In this document: positions 9,720-18,453 of the stretch, piece after piece
How the letters are laid out: every line of letters starts with the position of its first letter
Position numbering within the stretch: the first letter of the stretch is position 1
Assembly (NCBI GenBank): GCA_900766745.1
Contig: CAAFWR010000054.1
Coordinates: 1-34,289, forward strand
Length of the DNA stretch: 34,289 nt
Reading direction: 5' to 3'
Source: Methanobacteriaceae archaeon
GTDB taxonomy: Archaea > Methanobacteriota > Methanobacteria > Methanobacteriales > Methanobacteriaceae
Notes under the pieces: generated by a model
Database searches by the model: none
Told to the model about the DNA's origin: nothing
The model's input: only the letters and a program-made list of their open reading frames with translations
Made by a program: the position numbers and the translations under genes

Positions 9720-10766
9720 ATGATTACTGATAGAAAATTAGAACATCTTTTAATCTGCGAAAACTATGATATTGAGTTTAGAGATAAAACTACCGGTTTT
9801 GAAGATGTTGAACTAATACATAAAGCATTGCCTGAAATTAATAAGAATACTATTGATTTGTCAACAGAGAAGTTTGGTAAAAAATTAGATTCTCCTTTTT
9901 TCATAACTGCAATAACTGGAGGACACCCTTATTCTAAATCCATAAATAAAAAATTAGCTATTGCTGCTGAAGATAAAAACATTGCTTTAGGTGTTGGAAG
10001 TCAAAGAGCAGCTATTGAACATCCCGAACTTTCAGATACTTATACTGTGGTTCGTGATAATGCTCCTAATTGTTTACTTATAGGAAATATTGGTGCTCCA
10101 CAATTAGATCTAGCTCAAGATGCTGTTGAAATGTTAGATGCAGATATTTTAGCTATTCATTTAAATCCTTTACAAGAAGCTATTCAGCCTGAAGGGGATT
10201 TAGATGCAAGAAATTATATTGATTCAATTAGGGATATTGTAGATTTAATTGATATTCCAGTTATGGCAAAAGAAACAGGATGCGGAATTTCTGCTGAATG
10301 TGCAAAACAGTTAGTGGATGCTGGTGTTAGCTATATCGATGTTGAAGGTGCTGGCGGAACTAGCTGGGCAGCTGTTGAAACTTATCGTAGTGATGATAAA
10401 TTCTATGGCGAAACATTTTGGGATTGGGGAATTCCTACTGCAGTTAGTACTGTTGAAGTAGTTTCCAGCGTTGATGTTCCAGTCATATCATCTGGAGGAA
10501 TTAGGACAGGTCTTGAAGCTGCTAAAGCTATTGCTTTAGGTGCAGATGCTGTAGGAATGGCATTACCATTTTTGAAAAATTCCATTAGCATAGAACAAAT
10601 AACTAGCTATATCGGTAAGCTTGAAGAATCTTTAAGAATTGCAATGTTTTTAGTAGGCGCAAAAAATATAGATGAACTTAAAAACTCAAATTTAATCATT
10701 AAAGGTGAAACTAGACAATGGTTAAATGATAGAGGATTTGAAACAATTAATTATTCAAGAAGATGA
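9720..10766 (+). CDS. fni: Type 2 isopentenyl-diphosphate delta-isomerase
   Basis: This FMN- and NAD(P)H-dependent enzyme interconverts IPP and DMAPP. At 348 residues it shows the TIM-barrel family signatures [36 protein letters not shown] (substrate loop), the AKETGCGIS strand, [11 protein letters not shown], and the FMN phosphate site [27 protein letters not shown] provides the ribosome binding site. Its end abuts the RNase J gene with a 4-nt gap, so translation is probably coupled. Confidence 0.97.
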   Translation: MITDRKLEHLLICENYDIEFRDKTTGFEDVELIHKALPEINKNTIDLSTEKFGKKLDSPFFITAITGGHPYSKSINKKLAIAAEDKNIALGVGSQRAAIEHPELSDTYTVVRDNAPNCLLIGNIGAPQLDLAQDAVEMLDADILAIHLNPLQEAIQPEGDLDARNYIDSIRDIVDLIDIPVMAKETGCGISAECAKQLVDAGVSYIDVEGAGGTSWAAVETYRSDDKFYGETFWDWGIPTAVSTVEVVSSVDVPVISSGGIRTGLEAAKAIALGADAVGMALPFLKNSISIEQITSYIGKLEESLRIAMFLVGAKNIDELKNSNLIIKGETRQWLNDRGFETINYSRR

Positions 10767-10770
10767 AACA

Positions 10771-12120
10771 ATGACAGTAGAAGTAATTGCTATTGGTGGA
10801 TATGAGGAAGTAGGAAGAAACATGACTGCCGTTAAGGTAGGAGAAGATGTTGTTATTTTTGACATGGGAATTCATCTTGACAGAATTAATATCCACGAAG
10901 ATACAGACATTGATAGAATGCACAGTTTGGACTTAATCGAAAGAGGAGTGATTCCAGACGACACATTAATGAAAGAAGTCGACGGTAAAGTTAAGGGAAT
11001 TGTATTTTCCCACGGTCACTTAGACCATATCGGTGCAGTAGCTAAATTAGCTCACAGATATGACGCTCCATTAATTGGAAGTCCTTATACTGCTGCATTA
11101 GTACAGAAACAAATTAAGGGAGAACGTAAATTTAAGGTTAATAATCCGATTAAAAGTTTAAATCCTGGTGGAAAGATGAAACTCTCTAAGGACATTACCT
11201 TAGAATTTGTACAAGCTACACACAGTATTCCACAAGCAGTATTTCCAGTATTACATACTCCAGAAGGAATTATTGTATATGCTCTTGACTTTAAATTTGA
11301 TAATCATCAAAAAGTGTCTCCACCACCAAATTACAAAAGATTAAAAGAATTAGGAAGAAAAGGGGTTTTAACTCTTATTGTAGAAAGTACTAACGTTAAA
11401 AACACTACAGAAGTTAAGACTTATTCAGAAAGAGTTGCTAGAAATATTCTAGAGGACTTAATGAGAGGACCTCTTTATGAAAAGACCGGTATGATTGTAA
11501 CTACCTTTTCATCTCACGTTGAAAGGATTCAGGCAATTGCAGATATCGCCAAGAAAAGTCATAGGGAGATTTTGTTCCTTGGAAGATCTATGGAGAGATT
11601 CTGCGGAATAGCTCAAAGTCAGGGAATTCTAAAGTTACCTAAAAATGCCAGTATTCACGGAAGTCCAAAAGCTATTAACAGGGCTTTAATGAAAGCCGAT
11701 GAAGCTCGTGACAAATATTTACTTGTAACTACAGGTCACCAAGGCGAACCTGATGCATTGCTTCCAAGAATAGCTAGTGGAAAAACTCCATATAATGTTA
11801 AAAAAGGAGATAATATTGTTATTTCAGCACCTATTATTCCAAATCCAACCAATGCTGCTAATAGGCATATTATGGAACGTAGATTAAAATCAAGTGGTGC
11901 TAGAATTTATTCAGAAGCTCATGTTTCTGGGCATGCTGGTCGTGAAGATCATAGGGATTTCATTAGAATGCTAAAACCACAACACATTATTCCTGCTCAC
12001 GGTGATTTATCAATGCTTTCTGCATATGGTGAACTTGCTGAAGAAGAAGGATACAGAATTGGTAAGAATGTTCATATTTTAAGAAATGCACAGGCTCAAG
12101 TTTTTAATACTGCAAATTAG
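10771..12120 (+). CDS. rnj: Archaeal ribonuclease J (beta-CASP metallo-beta-lactamase family)
   Basis: This 449-residue 5'-3' exoribonuclease belongs to the archaeal RNase J group and acts in RNA turnover. The zinc motif HGHLDH is at residues 81-86. Further metal and beta-CASP residues appear in [62 protein letters not shown] and PAHGDLSM. An in-frame ATG at 10726 lies inside fni and would add 15 non-family residues. The start [15 protein letters not shown] at 10771 matches the family. Co-location with mevalonate genes is a known archaeal linkage. Confidence 0.95.
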   Translation: MTVEVIAIGGYEEVGRNMTAVKVGEDVVIFDMGIHLDRINIHEDTDIDRMHSLDLIERGVIPDDTLMKEVDGKVKGIVFSHGHLDHIGAVAKLAHRYDAPLIGSPYTAALVQKQIKGERKFKVNNPIKSLNPGGKMKLSKDITLEFVQATHSIPQAVFPVLHTPEGIIVYALDFKFDNHQKVSPPPNYKRLKELGRKGVLTLIVESTNVKNTTEVKTYSERVARNILEDLMRGPLYEKTGMIVTTFSSHVERIQAIADIAKKSHREILFLGRSMERFCGIAQSQGILKLPKNASIHGSPKAINRALMKADEARDKYLLVTTGHQGEPDALLPRIASGKTPYNVKKGDNIVISAPIIPNPTNAANRHIMERRLKSSGARIYSEAHVSGHAGREDHRDFIRMLKPQHIIPAHGDLSMLSAYGELAEEEGYRIGKNVHILRNAQAQVFNTAN

Positions 12121-12148
12121 ATATATAATATTAATTGGGAGGTTTTTT

Positions 12149-13138
12149 ATGAGTGATGTAAAAGAAATATTGGGGTCTTATTCCGGTGACATTATTAATG
12201 TAATTAATGAGGGATTGGCGGATATTACTCCTAAAGACCTTCAAGAAGCTTCAATTTATTTAACAAAAGCAGGAGGTAAAATGTTAAGGCCTTGTCTTAC
12301 ATTAATTTCTGCTGAAGCTGTTGGAGGAAAAAAAGAAGATGCATATTATGCAAGCGCAGCTATTGAATTAATCCATACTTTCTCACTTATCCATGATGAT
12401 ATTATGGATGATGATGATATGAGAAGAGGAATGCCTTCTGTTCATAAAGTATGGGATGAAAATCTAGCTATTTTATCTGGAGATACTTTATTTTCAAAAG
12501 CTTTTGAGTTTATCTGCAATGGAGAAAATGTATCTCCTTTACAGGTTACACAAACAATAGCTGCTGTATCTGATGCATGTATTAAAATCTGTGAAGGTCA
12601 GGCTCTTGACATTTCTTTTGAAGGTCGTTACGATGTATCTGAAGAAGAATATTTAGACATGATTTTTAAGAAAACTGGTGCTTTAATTTGTGCAGCTACC
12701 AAATCTGGAGCTATTATGGGTGGTGCAAGTAAAGATATAATCGATGTTATGTATGATTATGGTAAATTAATTGGTCTTGCTTTCCAGATTCAGGATGATT
12801 ACCTTGATTTAGTAAGCGATGAGGAATCTCTTGGTAAGCCTATTGGTAGTGACATTGTAAAAGGTAAAATGACTTTAATTGTTGTTAACGCTTTAGAAAA
12901 TGCCAATGACGAAGATGGCGAAACATTATTAAAAATATTGAAAGATCCAAATTCTAGCTCAAATGATGTAGATATAGCTATTGAAATTTTCAATAAATAT
13001 GGTGCTATTGAATATGCTAAAAATATTGCTCAAAATAATGTGGATGAAGCTAAACAACTATTGGAAACATTACCTGACAGTGAAAGTAAAACAGCTTTAG
13101 AATTAATAGCAGATTTTGTTCTTGAAAGACATTCTTAA
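12149..13138 (+). CDS. idsA: Short-chain isoprenyl diphosphate synthase (GGPP/FPP synthase)
   Basis: This 329-residue trans-prenyltransferase condenses IPP with allylic diphosphates to C15/C20 chains for archaeal ether lipids. The first Asp-rich motif [12 protein letters not shown] is at residues 83-94 and the second, DDYLD, at 216-220. Phe at position -5 before the first motif is consistent with a geranylgeranyl-length product by analogy with characterised archaeal enzymes. The start at 12149 has GGGAGG 7 nt upstream; the longer frame from 12086 has no such site. It completes the kinase-isomerase-synthase series of this operon. Confidence 0.95.
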   Translation: MSDVKEILGSYSGDIINVINEGLADITPKDLQEASIYLTKAGGKMLRPCLTLISAEAVGGKKEDAYYASAAIELIHTFSLIHDDIMDDDDMRRGMPSVHKVWDENLAILSGDTLFSKAFEFICNGENVSPLQVTQTIAAVSDACIKICEGQALDISFEGRYDVSEEEYLDMIFKKTGALICAATKSGAIMGGASKDIIDVMYDYGKLIGLAFQIQDDYLDLVSDEESLGKPIGSDIVKGKMTLIVVNALENANDEDGETLLKILKDPNSSSNDVDIAIEIFNKYGAIEYAKNIAQNNVDEAKQLLETLPDSESKTALELIADFVLERHS

Positions 13139-13142
13139 AATG

Positions 13143-13156
13143 GGTATTTTCATACC
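13143..13156 (+). terminator. Small hairpin between convergent idsA and TrmB-type gene
   Basis: GGTAT-TTTC-ATACC forms a 5-bp stem just after the idsA stop, followed by T-rich DNA. It overlaps the last codons of the convergent regulator. Strength is modest. Confidence 0.4.
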
Positions 13157-13905
13157 TCTTCTTTTATTTTTTTTAACTGCTTTTTAAAATTTGATTCGTA
13201 ATTTTTAGCAACATCCTCATATTGATTCCAAACTCCAATAGATGTATGTGGCAGGATTTCCTGTGTATCTTCACTAAATTTTGCATATATATGGAACATC
13301 TCTTTTTCATCGTTAATTATCATTTTTACAATAGGAATGTTTGTTTCATAAGTGTTGAATCCTTCATTTTTTAGTATTTCGGTTATGTTACATTCTGGTG
13401 AGACTAAAATATTAATGTTGATAGTATCGGCTTTCTGTTTAAGCTCTTTTATTATAAGCTCAAGTTCATTATCAAAAACAAAGCCTATTCGCATTGAAAT
13501 CGTGTTTTTGGATCTTTTTATAATGTCTAGCTCTTTTTGAATTATGTTGTTCATACCACTTATTTTCCAGACTGGTGCCGGAACTTGTTTTATTTTATTT
13601 TCGTAGATGAAATTTAATTTGCTAGCTAGTTTGTCAAGTTCTGCATTTAACTCTTCTTTTTGTTTGTGTATTGTGGTTATTGGAGGTTTTATATTATATT
13701 TTAATGGTCTTCCATTTTCAATTTCTATAAATCCTTTACTTGACAATTTTTTTAAGACATCATATATTTTTGATCTTGGAATTTGTGATGATTTGCTAAT
13801 GTCTGTTGCTGTTGCTGAGATTAATGAAGCTAGTGTAATGTATGCATTAGCTTCATATGTTGTCAGACCTAATTTTTTCAATGTCTCAATATCTTCATTT
13901 TTCAT
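13150..13905 (-). CDS. TrmB-family transcriptional regulator
   Basis: This 251-residue protein has an N-terminal winged helix-turn-helix of the TrmB type (about residues 8-75). It shows LGLTTYEANAYITLASL, the recognition segment QIPRSKIYDVLKKLSSKGFIE and the wing NGRPLKYNIKPP. A coiled-coil region (IHKQKEELNAELDKLASKL) and a C-terminal effector-type domain of about 130 residues follow. The effector is unknown. It is transcribed divergently from hcp, whose promoter carries a long inverted repeat, so it is the natural candidate regulator of hcp and the cupin gene. Confidence 0.88.
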   Translation of the reverse strand: MKNEDIETLKKLGLTTYEANAYITLASLISATATDISKSSQIPRSKIYDVLKKLSSKGFIEIENGRPLKYNIKPPITTIHKQKEELNAELDKLASKLNFIYENKIKQVPAPVWKISGMNNIIQKELDIIKRSKNTISMRIGFVFDNELELIIKELKQKADTININILVSPECNITEILKNEGFNTYETNIPIVKMIINDEKEMFHIYAKFSEDTQEILPHTSIGVWNQYEDVAKNYESNFKKQLKKIKEEV

Positions 13906-14041
13906 AGCTATCTCTTTGTTTTTAATATTTTTATAATGTTTGTTACTTTTTACCCAACAATAGTGACAAAATCATTATATGTATTCATCAATAAAAAGCC
14001 TATTAATCTTATTGATTTGCTTTTCCGTGTGGATAAGTAAC

Positions 14042-14076
14042 TAACTATAAATACTTGAATGCGGTATGTATAGTTA
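14042..14076. promoter_or_regulatory. hcp promoter with 13-bp inverted repeat operator
   Basis: TAACTATAAATAC (14042-14054) is repeated inverted as GTATGTATAGTTA (14064-14076) with 12 of 13 positions matching and a 9-nt spacer. The left arm contains the TATA-like CTATAAATA (14045-14053). The right arm falls where transcription should begin. A bound regulator would block TBP or polymerase, which suggests repression by the divergent TrmB-type protein. Confidence 0.6.
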
Positions 14077-14102
14077 TAATTTTTAAATAGGAGGTAACAA
14101 TT

Positions 14103-15404
14103 ATGGTAGACAAATTAGATATGTTCTGTTATCAATGTGCTCAAACTGCTAGAGGTGAAGGGTGTACTGTACGTGGAGTTTGTGGAAAATTGCCAACAGT
14201 AGCTAGACTACAAGACAATTTGATATATGCGATGAAGGGTATCAGTGCATACAATTACTGTGCTAATGTATTAGGTGCACGCGATACTGATGTAGACGAA
14301 TTTTTAACAAAAGGATTATACTCAACATTAACTAATGTTAATTTCGACCAAGAAGACTTAATCAATTTAGGTATTGAAGCAGGTGAAGCTAACATTAAAG
14401 TAATGAAAATGCTTAAAGAAGCAAACATTGCTGCATTTGGAGAACCAGAGCCAGTAGAAGTTAAAGTAGGTTCTCAAGGAGGTCCTGCAATTATCGTAAC
14501 AGGCCACGACCTAAAAGCATTAGAAGAATTATTGAAAGCCACTGAAGGAACTGGAATTAAAGTTTATACACACAGTGAGATGTTGCCGGCCCACGGTTAT
14601 CCAGGCCTTAACAAATATGAACATTTAGTTGGAGAACTTGGTGGCTCATGGTACGATCAAAAAGAAATCTTTTCTAAGTACAATGCAGCTATACTTGGAA
14701 CTTCTAACTGTGTAGTCATACCAAAAGATGAATATGCTGATAGAATTTTTACAACAGATGTTGCAAAGCTTCCTAATGTTCCTGTAATTGAGAATTATGA
14801 TTTCCAACCAATTATTGACAAAGCTCTTGAACTTGGAGATATGCCAGAAGAGGAAACCACAACTATCTCAACAGGTTTTGGACTATCAACCATTCTATCA
14901 TTAGCTGATAAAATCAAGGAATTGGTGGAAGCAGGAAAAATCAGGAGATTCTTTGTTGTTGGTGGATGTGACGGACCAAATCCAAAAAGAGCATACTACA
15001 GAGAATTTGTAGAAAACTTACCTGAAGACACTATCGTACTTACACTTGCATGTGGTAAATTCAGATTCAACGACCTTGATTTGGGAGACATTGAAGGAAT
15101 TCCACGTCTTATTGATTTAGGTCAATGTAATGATACAATAGTAGCTATTGATCTTGCAGTTGCTTTATGCGATTTATTCGGCGTAGAATTGAATGACTTG
15201 CCATTATCAATTGTATTAAGTTGGATGGAACAAAAAGCAGTAGCTATTCTTTGGAGCTTACTTGCATTAAACAAACAAGACATGTATTTAGGTCCAATTG
15301 TACCAGCATGGGTAAATGATGAAATATTAACTTTCCTTGTTGATAACTTTAATCTAAAAGTTTGCGGTGATGCAAAAGAAGATATTAAAGATATAATGGG
15401 TTAA
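14103..15404 (+). CDS. hcp: Hybrid cluster protein (hydroxylamine reductase), short archaeal form
   Basis: Hcp carries a 4Fe-4S and a hybrid Fe-S-O cluster. Known members reduce hydroxylamine or nitric oxide and relate to nitrosative/oxidative stress. N-terminal cysteines at 9, 12, 21 and 27 ([19 protein letters not shown]) bind the first cluster. Hybrid-cluster ligands appear in [26 protein letters not shown] and LGQCND. At 433 residues it lacks the extra helical bundle of the roughly 550-residue bacterial forms, matching the short class. GGAGGT precedes the ATG. A cupin gene follows 53 nt downstream. Confidence 0.95.
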   Translation: MVDKLDMFCYQCAQTARGEGCTVRGVCGKLPTVARLQDNLIYAMKGISAYNYCANVLGARDTDVDEFLTKGLYSTLTNVNFDQEDLINLGIEAGEANIKVMKMLKEANIAAFGEPEPVEVKVGSQGGPAIIVTGHDLKALEELLKATEGTGIKVYTHSEMLPAHGYPGLNKYEHLVGELGGSWYDQKEIFSKYNAAILGTSNCVVIPKDEYADRIFTTDVAKLPNVPVIENYDFQPIIDKALELGDMPEEETTTISTGFGLSTILSLADKIKELVEAGKIRRFFVVGGCDGPNPKRAYYREFVENLPEDTIVLTLACGKFRFNDLDLGDIEGIPRLIDLGQCNDTIVAIDLAVALCDLFGVELNDLPLSIVLSWMEQKAVAILWSLLALNKQDMYLGPIVPAWVNDEILTFLVDNFNLKVCGDAKEDIKDIMG

Positions 15405-15411
15405 GTATATC
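15390..15411 (+). other. Weak hairpin spanning the hcp stop codon
   Basis: GATATA (15390-15395) pairs with TATATC (15406-15411), and the hcp TAA lies in the 10-nt loop. There is no clear T-run, so it may be an intercistronic processing element or chance. Confidence 0.25.
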
Positions 15412-15457
15412 AATAGCATCAGAGATATAATGAACAAAATTAAAGGAGATGAAAAAT

Positions 15458-15793
15458 ATGTCACAAATTGAAGAACAGTATTTGTCAAAAGCAATGGAAA
15501 TGGAAGGACTTATTGAATACCAAAACGGAACTATTGTAAGTAAGGAATTGGTAAAACACACTACAGGAACTATTACCGTCTTTGCAGTAGCTGAAGGTCA
15601 AGGTATTAGTGAACATGCAGCACCTTTTGATGCAGTTGTGCAAATCATTGATGGTGAAGCACTAATCACTATCGGTGGAGAAAACCACACTGTAAGAAAA
15701 GGGCAAATGATTATCATGCCTGCAGACATTCCTCATGCTTTAAAAGGTAGTCCTAAATTTAAAATGATGTTGACTATGATTAAATATGAATAA
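15458..15793 (+). CDS. Cupin-domain protein
   Basis: This 111-residue small beta-barrel protein has the two cupin motifs: EHAAPFDAVVQIIDGEALI, then GQMIIMPADIPHAL. They supply His/Glu/Asp residues that commonly bind a metal. Substrate is unknown. The in-frame ATG at 15449 is rejected because AAAGGAG then sits only 3 nt away; from 15458 the GGAG is at normal spacing. It probably shares the hcp transcript and regulation, suggesting a role in the same stress response. Its stop codon is embedded in a strong terminator hairpin. Confidence 0.88.
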   Translation: MSQIEEQYLSKAMEMEGLIEYQNGTIVSKELVKHTTGTITVFAVAEGQGISEHAAPFDAVVQIIDGEALITIGGENHTVRKGQMIIMPADIPHALKGSPKFKMMLTMIKYE

Positions 15794-15815
15794 AATTATT
15801 TATTCATATTTTTTT
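15782..15815 (+). terminator. Hairpin terminator after the hcp-cupin operon
   Basis: A perfect 13-bp inverted repeat (15782-15794 and 15799-15811) with a 4-nt loop runs into a T-run ending at 15815. The cupin TAA (15791-15793) is inside the left arm. It also separates this operon from the convergent methyltransferase gene. Confidence 0.75.
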
Positions 15816-16632
15816 ACTCTTTTTTCCACCAGAATAGCATCCAGTCAGTAGTATCTAATGGGCTGTACAGTTTTCCTGTTTCAGGATTTATCTCAGTGTT
15901 TTCTTCAAGATATTTTCTAAGTTTTTCTTTTTCTTCATCAGACATGGCATCGGTACGGAATTTGCCGTTATTCATTATTTCTTCTATGCTATTGTATTCA
16001 TGCATATTGGGAATCTCTAAACGTTCTATATTTGCATAAATGCCCATATTGAATAATATGTTAAAGAGATAATTGTAATTTGGGAAACTATTTGCATCTT
16101 TACCTATAGATGCCTCAAAGTCTTTTACCAGCTTGCGGTCATCTGGACCAAATACTGTAAAGAAGACATATTTATTGGCTATTTTATTGAGTTCACTTAT
16201 TGTTTTATCAATGGAACTTATGCCATTAAGGCATCTTGACGCTACTACAATATCATAGTCTCCAAGTTCATCATAAGAAATGTCTTCAATGTCGCATAAA
16301 ACTGTTTCAATATTTTCAATGTTTTCTTCACTAGCTCTTTTATTTAGAAATTCCAGCATTTTTTTAGAGGAATCTAGACCAGTTACACTTTTAACTTTTT
16401 TAGCTATTGGGATTGTAATGGAACCTTCTCCACAACCAACATCGAGAACAGTGTCATCTTTAGATAATTTAAGCCTTTTTAAGAGTTCCTCTTGATAGCT
16501 ATCTCTTTTTGATCTTTTATAAAATCCTTCAGCTGCTTTATCCCAATCTTTTGTTATTTTATTTTCTAGCTTTTCTTCCCAAAATTCTAACCAGTCTAGG
16601 TCATCCGGATTACTTACGCATTGTTTTTTCAT
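15814..16632 (-). CDS. Class I SAM-dependent methyltransferase
   Basis: This 272-residue protein has a Rossmann-type methyltransferase core. Motif I is VLDVGCGEGSITIPIAKK (about residues 58-75), with LDSSKKMLEFL, an acidic end of strand 2, and YDIVVASRCLNGI as motif IV/V region. Flanking the core, DWLEFWEEKLE at the N-terminus and DWMLFWWKKE at the C-terminus are unusual Trp-rich repeats of one another. Substrate is unknown. Its ATG overlaps the stop of the upstream nitroreductase by 4 nt (ATGA), with GGGAG in the upstream coding region, so it is translationally coupled as the third gene of a redox operon. Confidence 0.85.
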   Translation of the reverse strand: MKKQCVSNPDDLDWLEFWEEKLENKITKDWDKAAEGFYKRSKRDSYQEELLKRLKLSKDDTVLDVGCGEGSITIPIAKKVKSVTGLDSSKKMLEFLNKRASEENIENIETVLCDIEDISYDELGDYDIVVASRCLNGISSIDKTISELNKIANKYVFFTVFGPDDRKLVKDFEASIGKDANSFPNYNYLFNILFNMGIYANIERLEIPNMHEYNSIEEIMNNGKFRTDAMSDEEKEKLRKYLEENTEINPETGKLYSPLDTTDWMLFWWKKE

Positions 16633-17351
16633 ATTTTAAAACTCCCTACATAATAATAGTTATCTAATTCAGTTGGATTGTCTATTTTAAAGAATTCAAA
16701 TGATTCATTATTGGCAACATATAAGTGAGCTAAAGCAATTCCAACATCAATCTTATTAAGATTTCCAAGTATTCTTCTTTTAATAAAGTTTAGTTTTTCA
16801 CAGTATATATTATAATATTTATCTTCTTTAAGAAAATACCATGGCTGGCTGTTAGTTGATGATGGTGCAAGTCTAGCCACTTCCAAATCACTGCTGCCAG
16901 AATCAGAGATTTCATTTATACTTTTTCGTTTAAAATCGTCTAATGGTCTGTACAATTCAGATTTTACTTTTCCAAAAGCTAGCAATATTACAAATTCCTC
17001 GTCATTAGGAATATCTCGTTTATCTGGTCTGTATTTTCCCATTCCAATCCATACAGAACCTAACTCCATACTTTGCAAGAACAAATCAACTTGCTGATAG
17101 ATGAATCCAACATTAGTTAAATAACCTTCTTTTTTCTCGGAATAGATTGCTAAGTAGTGTGGCGCCTTCCACATTCCAAGATTAGTTACCTTTTCATTTC
17201 CAACAATCAATGAAGTTGTTTTAATATCTGGATATAATGGTTTTGTATTTGATACGAATTCTTCAATGGCTTTTAAAGTCTCTTTATCTAGTGAGTCAGG
17301 ATAATAATCCCTATGGGATTGTCTTTTGTATATTGCCTCTTGTAAATTCAT
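16629..17351 (-). CDS. Nitroreductase-family protein, TM1586-like
   Basis: This 240-residue putative flavoprotein starts MNLQEAIYKRQSHRDYYPD, with the Arg-Ser-x-Arg pattern of nitroreductases. A second half follows with ARLAPSSTNSQPWYF, the FMN-binding segment. The two-halves-in-one arrangement resembles the TM1586 nitroreductase group, in which one chain carries two fused halves. A hydride donor and substrate are unknown. It overlaps the aldo/keto reductase stop and the methyltransferase start by 4 nt each, so the three are one transcriptional and translational unit. Confidence 0.82.
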   Translation of the reverse strand: MNLQEAIYKRQSHRDYYPDSLDKETLKAIEEFVSNTKPLYPDIKTTSLIVGNEKVTNLGMWKAPHYLAIYSEKKEGYLTNVGFIYQQVDLFLQSMELGSVWIGMGKYRPDKRDIPNDEEFVILLAFGKVKSELYRPLDDFKRKSINEISDSGSSDLEVARLAPSSTNSQPWYFLKEDKYYNIYCEKLNFIKRRILGNLNKIDVGIALAHLYVANNESFEFFKIDNPTELDNYYYVGSFKI

Positions 17352-18370
17352 ATTTTCACATTTCCATGCAATACATTCATGTAATCTTCATAATTTTCTT
17401 TAAGTAACTTTGGTATGTTTAATTCATAAGGGCATTTTTTAATACATTCCCCACATTCTGTGCAGTCTAATGTTTTTTTCATTTTTTCCTGGTAATCTTC
17501 ACTTAAACAGGGTTCTGTAGGAAATCTTCTAATCCAAAGTGACATTCTAGCTGCTGTGTTGATTTCAATATCTTCAGGACATGGCATGCAGTAGCCGCAA
17601 CCTCTACAAAAGTCTTCGCCTAAATCATCCCTATCTTTTTCAATATCTTTTATTAGATTGTCATTTAACTGGAGATTACTTTTCTCGTAACTTAAGAATT
17701 CCTCAAGTTCGCTTTCTTTTTGAATTCCCCAAATAGGCAGCACCTCATAATCATTCATAAAGCAATAGGAAGCCTCTGAATTTTTGATTAATCCTCCACC
17801 CATGGCTTTCATAGCTATAAATCCAATGTCATTTTCTCTGCAGAGTTCCACAATCTCCAATTCCTTTTCACCAGTCAAATAGGAAAATGGATATTGCAAT
17901 GTTTCATAAAGTCCGGACATGATTGCTTGTTTGGCTACACCGTATCTATGTGATGTGATTCCAATATGGTTTATCTGACCATTTTCACGTGCTTCAAGGA
18001 TTGCCTCATAAAGGCCACTTTTATCTCCAGGTTTAGGACAAACTTGAGGGTTATGGAATTGGTACAAATCAATGTAATCGGTTTTAAGATATTTTAGACT
18101 AGTTTCAAGATCCCTCCAGAATCCTTCAGCATCTGTGGCCATTGTTTTTGATGCAAGATATATGTCTTGGCGAACATCAGATAAGGCAACACCTAACTTC
18201 TCTTCGCTGTCAGTATAAGCGCGTGCAGTGTCATAAAAATCAATACCAGTGTCATAGGCCTTTCTAAGTATGGCAACTGAATCCTCAAGATTTCTTCTCT
18301 GAATCGGAAGAGCTCCAAAACCGATTTTATTCACTTCAAGATCTGTTTTCCCAAGTCTAATTTTCATCAT
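17348..18370 (-). CDS. Aldo/keto reductase with C-terminal 2[4Fe-4S] domain
   Basis: This 340-residue protein joins an aldo/keto reductase barrel to a ferredoxin-like tail. The barrel shows LGKTDLEVNKIGFGALP, catalytic DFYDTARAY, LASKT and LYQFHNPQ, and covers about residues 1-250. The tail has CRGCGYCMPCP and CTECGECIKKCP. Such AKRs probably exchange electrons with ferredoxin or a partner rather than only NADPH. A longer start at TTG 18382 is possible; ATG 18370 is chosen because AAGGTTG then acts as ribosome binding site. It is the first gene of the operon, divergent from gltX, with TATA-like sequence upstream. Confidence 0.9.
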   Translation of the reverse strand: MMKIRLGKTDLEVNKIGFGALPIQRRNLEDSVAILRKAYDTGIDFYDTARAYTDSEEKLGVALSDVRQDIYLASKTMATDAEGFWRDLETSLKYLKTDYIDLYQFHNPQVCPKPGDKSGLYEAILEARENGQINHIGITSHRYGVAKQAIMSGLYETLQYPFSYLTGEKELEIVELCRENDIGFIAMKAMGGGLIKNSEASYCFMNDYEVLPIWGIQKESELEEFLSYEKSNLQLNDNLIKDIEKDRDDLGEDFCRGCGYCMPCPEDIEINTAARMSLWIRRFPTEPCLSEDYQEKMKKTLDCTECGECIKKCPYELNIPKLLKENYEDYMNVLHGNVKI

Positions 18371-18453
18371 AATACTACTCAACCTTTATATAATTTCAAA
18401 TGTTAATATAATATATACTAATTTTTTTATTAATACTTAATGTGATGATTTTA

